Assembly (NCBI GenBank): GCA_022360075.1
Contig: JAKSDN010000204.1
Coordinates: forward strand, 1-8,045
DNA from: Kiloniellales bacterium
GTDB lineage: Bacteria > Pseudomonadota > Alphaproteobacteria > Kiloniellales > JAKSDN01
Length of the DNA: 8,045 nt
Direction of reading: 5' to 3'
Shown here one piece after another: positions 1-6,428 of the stretch. Below the pieces are notes generated by a model that saw nothing but the letters and a program-made list of their open reading frames with translations, was not told the DNA's origin and did no database searches. The stretch's first letter is position 1. Each line of letters opens with the position of its first letter. The position numbers and the translations under genes are program-made.

Positions 1-1
1 C

Positions 2-280
2 GCGACCGAAGGCGGCTTCACGCCCCAGCGGGTCGTGGCGGCCAGCGGTCCCGAGGGCACGGTGCGCGGCCAGACCGTGCCGAAGTCGCCCCCGTCGGTG
101 CTGCACTACGACCCGGACGACCCATCGGCCGATGCGGAAGGCTTGGTTGCGCGACCCAACGTCTCGCTCGAGGAGGAGACGGTCACCCAGCTTCAGGCCA
201 AGCAGGCCTACAAGGCCAACGTCGCGGTGATCGAGCGGATGGACGAGATGGTCGGCGCGCTGCTCGACGTCAAATCCTGA
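2..280 (+). CDS. Flagellar basal-body rod protein, FlgC-like (C-terminal part, 5' end outside window)
   Basis: The reading frame is open from base 2, so this is the last 92 residues of a gene starting upstream. The tail matches the C-terminal domain of flagellar rod/hook proteins. It has a stretch of the form YDPxxPxADAxGLVxxPNV, then an amphipathic helix with an AYKANVAVI core, and it ends in MVGALLDVKS. FlgC proteins carry the equivalent H/D-P-x-ADAxGYVxxPNV and SYxANVxVL segments, and this helix packs with the N-terminal helix in the axial rod. The family is therefore fairly clear, but FlgC cannot be separated from other rod-type proteins on this fragment. No other flagellar gene follows; the next gene is convergent and unrelated, so it is either the last gene of a flagellar operon or a stand-alone rod-domain gene. 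Confidence 0.72.
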   Translation, partial: ATEGGFTPQRVVAASGPEGTVRGQTVPKSPPSVLHYDPDDPSADAEGLVARPNVSLEEETVTQLQAKQAYKANVAVIERMDEMVGALLDVKS

Positions 281-287
281 AACATGA

Positions 288-341
288 CTAGTGGTACGAC
301 TCCGACATTCCGATCCCGGAATGTCGGAGTCGTACCACTAG
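288..341. repeat. Perfect 25-bp inverted repeat with 4-nt loop (intergenic hairpin element)
   Basis: Bases 288-312 and 317-341 are exact reverse complements, separated by ATCC at 313-316. Each arm begins CTAGTGGTACGACTCCGACA read inward. The element starts 7 nt after the stop of the flagellar rod gene, between two convergent genes. It could fold into a very stable hairpin in either transcript and so might end transcription or protect 3' ends, but no clear T-run follows. Ends of CTAG on both sides, and a related copy next door, suggest a small dispersed palindromic element rather than a dedicated terminator. Confidence 0.9.
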
Positions 342-351
342 GTATCTCTTT

Positions 352-420
352 GTTGGGTCCAATTCTGGCCGACACTTGATCCAATTTCATCGGACTCAGG
401 TGTCGGAATTGAACCACTAG
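352..420. repeat. Second, imperfect hairpin related to the first, ending in ACCACTAG
   Basis: Read on the minus strand from base 420, the right arm begins CTAGTGGTTCAATTCCGACA. It matches the arm of the neighbouring perfect hairpin at 17 of its first 20 bases. The left arm is degenerate: CAATT at 360-364 pairs with AATTG at 407-411, a 4-nt bulge follows (365-368), CCGACAC at 369-375 pairs with GTGTCGG at 400-406, and a further imperfect stem closes on a loop near 383-391. The element overlaps the 3' end of bluB and provides its TAG stop. It looks like an older, decayed member of the same repeat family. Confidence 0.75.
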
Positions 421-1079
421 CGCCTGACCAGGCAGCCCTCGAGGCCCTGGCGGCTCTCCCATCCCTCGCGCTCCAGCTCCGGCGCGCCGCGTTCCTCTAG
501 CGGATAGCCGATGCAGAGATAGGCGACCAGGGACCAGCGATCCGGCACGTCCAGGCTCCGCGCGACCGCTTCGGGCTCGATGATCGAGACCCAGCCGACG
601 CCGATCCCCCAAGCCCGCGCGGCCAGCCAGAGCGTGTGGACCGCCGTGACGACCGAGAACCGTAGCGTCTCCGGCATGGTCTTGCGGCCGAGGCCGTGGC
701 CGGTCGTGGTCGCCTCGTCGCAAAAGACGCCGAGCTGCACCGGCGCCTCGTCGAGCCCGGCGAGCTTGAGCCGGGCGTAGAGCGCGGCGCGCGCGCCGCT
801 GTAGTCGGCCAAAGCCTCGGCATTGCAGGCGAGGAAGTTCTCGCGGACCGCCGCCCGGCGCGCCGTTTCTTCCACAAGCACGAAGCGCCAGGGTTGGCTG
901 AGCCCGACCGATGGCGCTTGGCAGGCGAGGGCGAGGAGCCTGTCGATCACCGCCGGCGGCACGGGATCGCGGCGGAAGCGCCGGACATCGCGCCGCCAGC
1001 GGACCAGTTCGGCGAGCCGGGCCCGGAAGTCGGCGTCGAAATCCGGTTGCCGATCCGCGCGGGCCTCGCTATCTCGCAT
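417..1079 (-). CDS. bluB: 5,6-dimethylbenzimidazole synthase BluB
   Basis: BluB is a nitroreductase-fold flavoenzyme that uses O2 to fragment reduced FMN into 5,6-dimethylbenzimidazole, the lower axial ligand of cobalamin. The 220-residue product carries the family's hallmarks in order: RRDVRRF (29-35), APSVGLSQPWRFV (55-67), GLGRKTMPETLRFSVV (129-144), HTLWLAARAWGIGVGWVSI (148-166), YLCIGYP (187-193) and ELEREGWE (201-208). Asp31 and Ser165 sit where the catalytically important Asp and Ser of Sinorhizobium BluB lie. The length is normal for BluB. I chose the ATG at 1077-1079; TTG (1113-1115) and GTG in-frame starts upstream add up to 12 residues, and none has a convincing ribosome site. It is transcribed alone, divergently from otsB; no other cobalamin gene is in view. 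The stop codon lies inside the intergenic repeat. Confidence 0.95.
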   Translation of the reverse strand: MRDSEARADRQPDFDADFRARLAELVRWRRDVRRFRRDPVPPAVIDRLLALACQAPSVGLSQPWRFVLVEETARRAAVRENFLACNAEALADYSGARAALYARLKLAGLDEAPVQLGVFCDEATTTGHGLGRKTMPETLRFSVVTAVHTLWLAARAWGIGVGWVSIIEPEAVARSLDVPDRWSLVAYLCIGYPLEERGAPELEREGWESRQGLEGCLVRR

Positions 1080-1338
1080 CCTTGTCACTCGCTGTCGGCG
1101 CTGCGCTGCAGGCAATCCAGCGCTCCCGTGTGGGTGATTGGGGCGAGGCCTGGCGGCAAAGACAAGGGTCTTGTGACCTGCGTATTCGGTTCGGGCCTAC
1201 AAGAAGACGTTAAGGTCGGTCATGTCTATTGGAGACGACGAACGCGGGTTGTTCGATCGCTCGTAGAGCTCTTTGTTGCAATCAATTGTCCGAGAACGCT
1301 TTTTCGCGCCCAACACGAAGCAACGAATTCGCCCCACG
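1080..1338. other. Divergent intergenic region between bluB and otsB
   Basis: This 259-bp gap must carry the promoters of both bluB (leftward) and the trehalose operon (rightward). I see no convincing sigma70 -35/-10 pair, no GGAAC-type EcfG stress promoter and no cobalamin riboswitch core on the bluB side. The only structure is a short inverted repeat, ACAAG...CTTGT, around 1163-1175. The region is less GC-rich between about 1260 and 1330, where the otsB promoter most likely lies. Open frames through it are continuations of shadow frames and show no protein-like content. Confidence 0.5.
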
Positions 1339-2106
1339 ATGTCAGCCAGGCCTCTCGATCACCCCCGCCACCTCGACCCGACAGCCGCCTGGGCCGTCTT
1401 TCTCGACGTCGACGGCACCTTGATTCCCATTGCCGAGACCCCGGATACCGTTCTTGTCGGCGACCGGCTCCCGGACATTCTGCGGCGCTTGGCGCCCGCG
1501 CTGGATCAGGCTTTGGCGCTGATCTCGGGCCGCGCGATCGCCGATCTCGACGGGCTCTTCACGCCGCTCGTGCTGCCCACCGCGGGCCAGCACGGCCTGG
1601 AACGGCGCGACGTCCGGGGGCGGATCCTGCGCCTTGGCGACCAGGCGGAGCTCGATTTCCTGCGCGGCCCGCTGCAGCGCTTCGCCGCCTCTCGGCCGGG
1701 AATCATCCTCGAGGACAAGGGGTCCGCCTTGGCGCTGCACTATCGCCGGGCGCCCGAGGCCGCGGCCGGCGCCCGGTCGCTGATCGATGAGCTGTTGCAT
1801 GAGACCGGCGACTCTGTTCGCCTGCTGTCCGGAAAGATGGTGTTCGAGATGAAACTGCCTTTGGCCGACAAGGGCGCGGCGATCGCGGCCTTCATGGAAG
1901 AGCCGCCCTTCGCCGGACGCCGGCCGATCTTCATCGGCGACGACGTCACCGATGAGGACGGCTTTGCCGTGGTCAACGCCCTGGGTGGCCTGTCGATCAG
2001 GGTCGGCGAAGGGCGCGCGACGGCGGCGGAACACAGCATCGCCGACGTGGCCGCCGTGCTCGATTGGCTCGCGGCGCTCGCCGACATCCAGCCGGGAGCC
2101 TCGTAG
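1339..2106 (+). CDS. otsB: Trehalose-6-phosphate phosphatase OtsB
   Basis: OtsB is a cytoplasmic HAD-superfamily, Mg-dependent phosphatase that converts trehalose-6-phosphate to trehalose and phosphate. The 255-residue product has all HAD motifs. Motif I is FLDVDGTL with nucleophile Asp23 and general acid/base Asp25. Motif II is LISGR with Ser63. Motif III is the Lys of ADKG (178). Motif IV is GDDVTDEDGF, with Asp201/Asp202 and Asp205/Asp207. AGQHGLE and FEMKLP are also typical of trehalose phosphatases. The ATG at 1339 gives a normal family length; an in-frame TTG at 1273 would add 22 residues without homology-like content. The ribosome site is weak. It is the first gene of the operon, ending 2 nt before the GH15 gene. 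All key residues are present, so I expect an active enzyme. Confidence 0.95.
   Translation: MSARPLDHPRHLDPTAAWAVFLDVDGTLIPIAETPDTVLVGDRLPDILRRLAPALDQALALISGRAIADLDGLFTPLVLPTAGQHGLERRDVRGRILRLGDQAELDFLRGPLQRFAASRPGIILEDKGSALALHYRRAPEAAAGARSLIDELLHETGDSVRLLSGKMVFEMKLPLADKGAAIAAFMEEPPFAGRRPIFIGDDVTDEDGFAVVNALGGLSIRVGEGRATAAEHSIADVAAVLDWLAALADIQPGAS
2094..2098 (+). promoter_or_regulatory. Ribosome binding site for the GH15 gene
   Basis: GGGAG at 2094-2098 lies 10 nt before the ATG at 2109, inside the last codons of otsB. It supports the ATG at 2109 over an in-frame start at 2064, which would lie well inside otsB. Confidence 0.5.
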
Positions 2107-2108
2107 GC

Positions 2109-3893
2109 ATGAGCTCGCTCGAGCTTGCCGTTATCGGCAACTGCACGATCGGCGCCTTGCTCGACAGCAAGGCCCGGATGGTCTGGGCCACATTGCCGCG
2201 CTTGGACAGCGATCCGCCCTTCTGCGCGCTGCTCGACGGCGCCGGCGAGGCCGGGAAGGGGCTGTACGAGATCGAGCTGCTCGACTTTCGCCTCAGCCGA
2301 CAGCGCTACCTGCGCAATTCGGCGGTCCTGGTGACCGAACTCTTCGACCACAGCGGCGGCGCGCTCGAGATCGTCGATTTCGCTCCCCGCTTCAAGCAGT
2401 TCGGGCGCACTTTCCGGCCCAGTATGCTGGTGCGCATGGTGAGCGCCACGGCCGGTAAGCCCCGGATCCGGGTTCGTCTCCGGCCGACGTTCGGCTACGG
2501 CGCGCAGCACCCGGAGGTAACCCGCGGCTCTAACCATATCCGCTATCTGCTGCCCGACCTGGCCCTACGGCTCACGACCGACGGGCCGATCAGCTACATC
2601 CTCGAGGAGGTGCCCTTCGTTCTCGAGACGCCCCTCAACCTGCTACTGGGGCCGGACGAGAGCCTGACCCATGGGCCGCGCGAGATCGCGCGCGAGTTCT
2701 ACGAGAACACCGACGACTATTGGCGCGACTGGTCGCGCTCGCTGGCGTTGCCTTACGAATGGCAGGACGCCGTGATCCGCGCCGCGATCACGCTCAAGCT
2801 CAGCAACTTCGAGGAAACCGGGGCTATCGTCGCCGCCATGACGACGTCGATCCCCGAGGCGCCGCACAGCGGGCGCAACTGGGATTACCGCTATTGCTGG
2901 CTGCGCGATTCCTACTTTGTCGTCCATGCCTTGAATGCGCTGAACGCGACCAAGACGATGGAGGGCTTTCTCAGCTACATCAACAATATCGTGGCCTCCG
3001 CCGAGGACGGCTATCTGCAGCCGGTCTTCGGCATCGCGCAGGAGAAGCTACTCGACGAGCGCGAGGTGGACTCGCTCGATGGCTATCGCGGCATGGGGCC
3101 GGTGCGCGTCGGCAACAGCGCCTACAAGCAGGTCCAGAACGACGGCTACGGCAGCGTGGTCCTGGCCACCGCCCAGACCTTCTTCGATGCGCGCATGGCG
3201 CGCCCGGGCGACGAGAGCCTGTTCTACCGCCTGGAGCGGCTCGGCGAGCAGGCGGTGAGGCGCTGGGATCAGCCCGATGCGGGGCTCTGGGAGCTGCGCA
3301 CCCGCGAGAGCGTGCATACCTATTCGAGCCTGCTCTGCTGGGCTGCCTGCGACCGGCTCGGCAAGATCGCCCGACGGCTCGGGCTCGCCGCGAGGGAAGC
3401 CTATTGGTCCGAGCACGCGGCGACCATCCACCGCGGCATCCTCGAGCGCGCCTGGAATCCCGAGCTCAACAGCTTCACCGCGGCCTTCGACGACCACGAG
3501 ATCGATGCCAGCCTGCTGCTGATGCCGCAGCTCGGCTTTCTGCCCGCCGACGATCCCCGTTTCCTCGGCACGCTGGCCTACGTCGAGTCCAAGCTGCTGC
3601 ACGGCCGGCATCTCAATCGCTACGCTTCGCCGGACGACTTCGGGCTGCCGGAAACCTCGTTCAACGTCTGCACCTTCTGGTATATTGATGCTCTGGCCGC
3701 CGTCGGCCGGCTCGAGGAAGCACGGGATCTCTTCGAGCACATGCTGAAAGCGCGCAATGCGCTGGGCCTGCTGTCCGAAGATCTGGACAGTGGCACGGGG
3801 GAGCTCTGGGGTAATTTCCCGCAGACCTATTCGATGGTTGGACTGATCCACTCCGCGATGCGCCTTTCCCGTCCCTGGGAGGAGGCTTTTTGA
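2109..3893 (+). CDS. Glycoside hydrolase family 15 protein (trehalase or glucoamylase type)
   Basis: GH15 enzymes are inverting (alpha/alpha)6-barrel hydrolases that release glucose from alpha-linked substrates; the family includes glucoamylases and some bacterial and archaeal trehalases. The 594-residue product has an N-terminal beta-sandwich region (about 1-200), starting with the typical IGNCTIGALLDSKARMVW. A catalytic barrel follows with RNWDYRYCWLRDSYF (256-270), GNSAYKQVQNDGYGSV (335-350), WELR with the probable general acid Glu395, and LLSEDLD with the probable general base Glu557, then TGELWGNFPQTYSMVGLI. The length is normal for bacterial GH15 proteins. There is no signal peptide, so it acts in the cytoplasm. 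It lies 2 nt after otsB and overlaps otsA by 4 nt, so it is translated with them. A trehalase role fits the context and Glk downstream, but an alpha-glucan or maltooligosaccharide substrate cannot be excluded from sequence. Confidence 0.93.
   Translation: MSSLELAVIGNCTIGALLDSKARMVWATLPRLDSDPPFCALLDGAGEAGKGLYEIELLDFRLSRQRYLRNSAVLVTELFDHSGGALEIVDFAPRFKQFGRTFRPSMLVRMVSATAGKPRIRVRLRPTFGYGAQHPEVTRGSNHIRYLLPDLALRLTTDGPISYILEEVPFVLETPLNLLLGPDESLTHGPREIAREFYENTDDYWRDWSRSLALPYEWQDAVIRAAITLKLSNFEETGAIVAAMTTSIPEAPHSGRNWDYRYCWLRDSYFVVHALNALNATKTMEGFLSYINNIVASAEDGYLQPVFGIAQEKLLDEREVDSLDGYRGMGPVRVGNSAYKQVQNDGYGSVVLATAQTFFDARMARPGDESLFYRLERLGEQAVRRWDQPDAGLWELRTRESVHTYSSLLCWAACDRLGKIARRLGLAAREAYWSEHAATIHRGILERAWNPELNSFTAAFDDHEIDASLLLMPQLGFLPADDPRFLGTLAYVESKLLHGRHLNRYASPDDFGLPETSFNVCTFWYIDALAAVGRLEEARDLFEHMLKARNALGLLSEDLDSGTGELWGNFPQTYSMVGLIHSAMRLSRPWEEAF
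3878..3885 (+). promoter_or_regulatory. Strong ribosome binding site for otsA
   Basis: GGAGGAGG at 3878-3885 lies just before the TTG start of otsA at 3890. It is the best Shine-Dalgarno sequence in the operon and decides this start: TTG overlaps the TGA of the GH15 gene as TTGA. The MSRLIVVSNR N-terminus that follows is that expected for OtsA. Confidence 0.75.
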
Positions 3894-5275
3894 GTCGTCT
3901 GATCGTCGTCTCGAACCGCGTCGCACCTGTCCGCAAGCGAGGCTCCGGTGCCGAGGGCGGCCTGGCGATCGCGATCTATGCCGCTCTGAAGGAGCGGGGC
4001 GGTATCTGGTTCGGCTGGAGCGGCCAGATATCGGACCAGGACTCCACTCAGCCCAACATCTTCGACGTCGGCAAGGTCACCTACGCGACGGTGGACCTGT
4101 CGCAGCGGGATTATGACGAGTACTACAACGGCTTGGCCAATCGAACGCTCTGGCCGCTGTTCCACTACCGGCTCGACCTGAGCGACTTCGCGCAGCGCAA
4201 CTTCGCCGGCTACCAGCGGGTCAACACGCTCTTCGCGACCCGCCTTCTGCCTCTCCTGAAAGACGACGACCTGATCTGGGTTCACGACTATCACCTGATC
4301 CCCCTGGGCGAGCAGCTACGCGCGGCCGGTTGCGGGCAGCGCATGGGCTTCTTCCTGCACATCCCCTGGCCGGCGCTCGAGGTCGTCCTGGCCCTGCCCA
4401 ATCACCGGCGTATCGTGCGGGCGCTTTGCTCCTACGATCTCGTCGGCTTTCAGACGATCAACGATCTGCGCGCCTTCCACGACTACATCCTGCACGAGGC
4501 GGAGGGCGAGGTGGACGCCGACGGTGTCGTGCGCGCCTTCGGCCGCGTCCTGCGCGCCGACGCCTTTCCGATCGGCATCGACACCGAGGCCGTCGCCGCC
4601 TTTGCGAAGGAGGCCGGCCGCTCGCGCCAGACCGAGCGTTTGAAGGACAGCCTGCTCGACCGCGACATGATGATCGGCGTGGACCGGCTCGACTACTCCA
4701 AGGGCCTGGTCTCGCGCATGGAGGCCTACGAGCATCTGCTGACCAACTATCCGGCCAACCGCGGCCGCGTGGTGCTCTTGCAAATCGCGCCGCCGTCGCG
4801 CAGCGACGTGCCCGAGTACGTCGATATCCGCCACGAGCTCGAAGCCACGGCCGGCCGGATCAACGCGAGCTTCGCCGAGTTCGACTGGAACCCGATCCGC
4901 TACCTCAACAAGGGCTTCACCCGGCAGACGCTGTCCGGCTTTCTGCGCATCAGCCGCATCGGCCTCGTCACGCCCTTGCGCGACGGCATGAACCTGGTCG
5001 CCAAGGAGTACGTTGCCGCCCAGCCCCCGGAAGATCCGGGCGTCCTGATCCTGTCGCGCTTCGCCGGCGCCGCCCGGCAGCTCGACAGCGCGCTGATCGT
5101 CAATCCCTACGATGTCGAGGGCGTCGCGGAGGCCATGCAGGTCGCCCTCGCCATGCCGGTCGAAGAGCGTCGCGAGCGCTGGCGTCCCATGTTCGAGCGG
5201 CTCGGCCGCGAGGACGTGACCGCCTGGCGCGAAGCCTTCCTCGATGCGCTGACCGGACCGCCGAACCCGGCCTGA
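3890..5275 (+). CDS. otsA: Trehalose-6-phosphate synthase OtsA
   Basis: OtsA is a retaining GT20, GT-B fold glycosyltransferase that transfers glucose from a nucleotide sugar (commonly UDP-glucose) to glucose-6-phosphate, forming trehalose-6-phosphate in the cytoplasm. The 461-residue product has the normal bacterial length. Visible signatures are VVSNR (6-10), GGIWFGWSG (37-45), YYNGLANRTLWP (78-89), VHDYHLIPL (131-139), HIPWP (157-161), GVDRLDYSKG (263-272) and TPLRDGMNLVAKEY (361-374). Residues matching the E. coli active site are all present: Arg10, Trp40, Tyr79, Trp88, Asp133, His157, Arg266, Lys271, Asp365 and Glu373. Translation starts at TTG, overlapping the upstream stop by 4 nt behind a strong ribosome site, so it is translationally coupled to the GH15 gene. 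glk follows after 6 nt. Its placement after, not before, otsB and the glycosidase is notable. Confidence 0.97.
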   Translation: MSRLIVVSNRVAPVRKRGSGAEGGLAIAIYAALKERGGIWFGWSGQISDQDSTQPNIFDVGKVTYATVDLSQRDYDEYYNGLANRTLWPLFHYRLDLSDFAQRNFAGYQRVNTLFATRLLPLLKDDDLIWVHDYHLIPLGEQLRAAGCGQRMGFFLHIPWPALEVVLALPNHRRIVRALCSYDLVGFQTINDLRAFHDYILHEAEGEVDADGVVRAFGRVLRADAFPIGIDTEAVAAFAKEAGRSRQTERLKDSLLDRDMMIGVDRLDYSKGLVSRMEAYEHLLTNYPANRGRVVLLQIAPPSRSDVPEYVDIRHELEATAGRINASFAEFDWNPIRYLNKGFTRQTLSGFLRISRIGLVTPLRDGMNLVAKEYVAAQPPEDPGVLILSRFAGAARQLDSALIVNPYDVEGVAEAMQVALAMPVEERRERWRPMFERLGREDVTAWREAFLDALTGPPNPA

Positions 5276-5281
5276 GCTGCG

Positions 5282-6250
5282 ATGCCTGGCGACGAACCGA
5301 CGCTGCTCGCGGATATCGGCGGTACGAACGCGCGCTTCACGGTCGGCGCGCAGGGCGCCATCGATAACGTCGTCACCTATGAGGCCTCCGCCTTCCCGGG
5401 GCCGTGCGCGGCGATCGAGCGATACCTGAGCGAGCACGGATCGGGCGCGCGGCCACGATCGGCGGCGATCGCCGCCGCCGGACCGGTGACGGACGGCGAG
5501 ATCGCCCTGACGAACAGCGATTGGCGCATCCGCGCCGCTGAGCTGCAGGCGGCTTTCGGCTTCGAGCGGGTCGTGCTCCTGCACGACTTCGCCGCCGTGG
5601 CGCTCGCCGTGCCATGGCTCGAAGCGCCCGACCTCCTGGCCATCGGTCGCGGCGCGGCCGTCGAAGGCGAGCAGATCGCGGTCATGGGAGCCGGTACCGG
5701 ACTCGGCATGGCCGGCCTCTTGAGGGTCCCGTCCGGCTACCGTGTGCTCTCGAGCGAGGGCGGGCACGTCACCATGGCCGCGGCCGATGATCGGGAGGCG
5801 GCGATCCTGTCACGGGTGCGCGCGCGTTTCGGCCACGCTTCGGCCGAGCGCGTTCTCTCCGGCGACGGACTGGTCAATCTCTATCGAGCGATCGCCGAGT
5901 TGGAGGCGGAAGCGGAGGCTCCGCGGCGCGATGCCGCCGGGATCTGCGCCGCCGCGCTCGCCGGCGACTGTCCGCTCTGCCGGTCGGCACTCGAGACCTT
6001 CTGCGCGATGCTCGGCAGCGTTGCGGGTAACCTTGCCCTCACCCTGAACGCCCGCGGCGGCCTTTATCTCGCCGGCGGCATCGTGCCGCGCTTCGTCGAC
6101 TTCCTCGCCGCTTCGCGCTTTCGCGAGCGCTTCGAAGCCAAGGGCCGCTTCTCGTCCTACCTGGCGTCGATCCCGACCTCGCTGATCCTTCATCCCGAGC
6201 CGGCATTCCTCGGCTTGTTGACGGCAATCGAGAGCGATTTGGCGCCCTGA
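5282..6250 (+). CDS. glk: Glucokinase (Glk family)
   Basis: This is an ATP-dependent glucokinase of the bacterial Glk family, converting glucose to glucose-6-phosphate. The 322-residue product has the usual length and shows the phosphate-1 loop LLADIGGTNARF (8-19), the sugar-binding TNSDW (77-81), HDFAAVALA with catalytic Asp102, the phosphate-2 loop GAGTGLG (136-142), SSEGGH (157-162; Glu159 and His162 contact glucose in this family) and LYLAGGI (261-267) of the adenosine region. The ATG at 5282 lies 6 nt after otsA with only a weak ribosome site, which suggests coupling to otsA. In this operon it can feed glucose-6-phosphate to OtsA and recapture glucose released by the GH15 enzyme. A hairpin begins at its stop codon, so it is probably the last gene of the operon. 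Confidence 0.95.
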   Translation: MPGDEPTLLADIGGTNARFTVGAQGAIDNVVTYEASAFPGPCAAIERYLSEHGSGARPRSAAIAAAGPVTDGEIALTNSDWRIRAAELQAAFGFERVVLLHDFAAVALAVPWLEAPDLLAIGRGAAVEGEQIAVMGAGTGLGMAGLLRVPSGYRVLSSEGGHVTMAAADDREAAILSRVRARFGHASAERVLSGDGLVNLYRAIAELEAEAEAPRRDAAGICAAALAGDCPLCRSALETFCAMLGSVAGNLALTLNARGGLYLAGGIVPRFVDFLAASRFRERFEAKGRFSSYLASIPTSLILHPEPAFLGLLTAIESDLAP

Positions 6251-6296
6251 AGACGGGCTGCGACGGCGCTGGATCGTCGCGGCAATGATCGTCTTC
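6249..6296 (+). terminator. Nested stem-loop at the glk stop codon (possible operon terminator)
   Basis: An outer 7-bp stem pairs GAAGACG (6249-6255) with CGTCTTC (6290-6296). An inner stem of 9 bp with one G-U pairs 6257-6265 with 6275-6283 around a 9-nt loop. It begins within the glk stop codon. There is no T-run, so it is not a canonical intrinsic terminator; it may stabilise the 3' end or act with Rho. Confidence 0.45.
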
Positions 6297-6314
6297 GTGT
6301 CGGGTCGGCGACAC
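6297..6314 (+). terminator. Second small hairpin downstream of glk
   Basis: GTGTCG (6297-6302) pairs with CGACAC (6309-6314) around a 6-nt loop. It directly abuts the larger glk stem-loop, making a tandem structure. There is no T-run after it, so a terminator role is only a guess. Confidence 0.3.
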
Positions 6315-6332
6315 CTGTCGTCGGAAGCACCA

Positions 6333-6363
6333 CCACAAGACTTGGCACGTGACAAACTTGTGG
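6333..6363. promoter_or_regulatory. Dyad symmetry upstream of the promoter of the 6438 gene (possible operator)
   Basis: CCACAAG (6333-6339) and CTTGTGG (6357-6363) are exact inverted repeats 17 bases apart. A second near-symmetric core lies between them: TTG...CAA around the palindrome CACGTG (6346-6351). The dyad lies 16 bp upstream of the likely -35 box, a place suited to a regulator binding site. It could also be a chance hairpin. Confidence 0.35.
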
Positions 6364-6379
6364 CCCCTAAAAATAGTGG

Positions 6380-6409
6380 TTAACAACGCTAACCTTTGTC
6401 GCCTATAAG
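6380..6409 (+). promoter_or_regulatory. Sigma70-like promoter for the exported hypothetical protein
   Basis: TTAACA (6380-6385) and TATAAG (6404-6409) each match the -35 and -10 consensus at five of six positions and are 18 bp apart. The surrounding stretch is unusually AT-rich for this window. Transcription would begin near 6416, upstream of the GTG start at 6438 and downstream of an alternative TTG at 6396, which helps to choose the start. Confidence 0.6.
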
Positions 6410-6428
6410 GGCCGTGAATCCTGGCCCT

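Noticed and set aside
288..420. CRISPR array or complete insertion sequence
   Set aside because: The repeats are inverted hairpin arms rather than direct repeats with spacers, and no transposase frame exists in the region.
1080..1338. Cobalamin riboswitch upstream of bluB, or an EcfG (general stress) promoter upstream of otsB
   Set aside because: I looked for the B12-box core on the minus strand and for GGAAC followed by CGTT at the usual spacing on the plus strand; neither is present in recognisable form.
696..1790. A 364-codon plus-strand frame spanning bluB and the start of otsB
   Set aside because: It lies antisense to the well-supported bluB and runs out of frame into otsB, with Arg/Pro/Ala-rich shadow composition.
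4316..5767. A 483-codon minus-strand frame opposite otsA and glk
   Set aside because: Both plus-strand genes have complete catalytic motifs; the antisense frame shows none.
6374..6381. TAGTGGTT, resembling the end of the repeat at 288-420
   Set aside because: Only 8 bases match, the leading C is missing and no inverted partner or further arm sequence is present, so chance is the simpler explanation.
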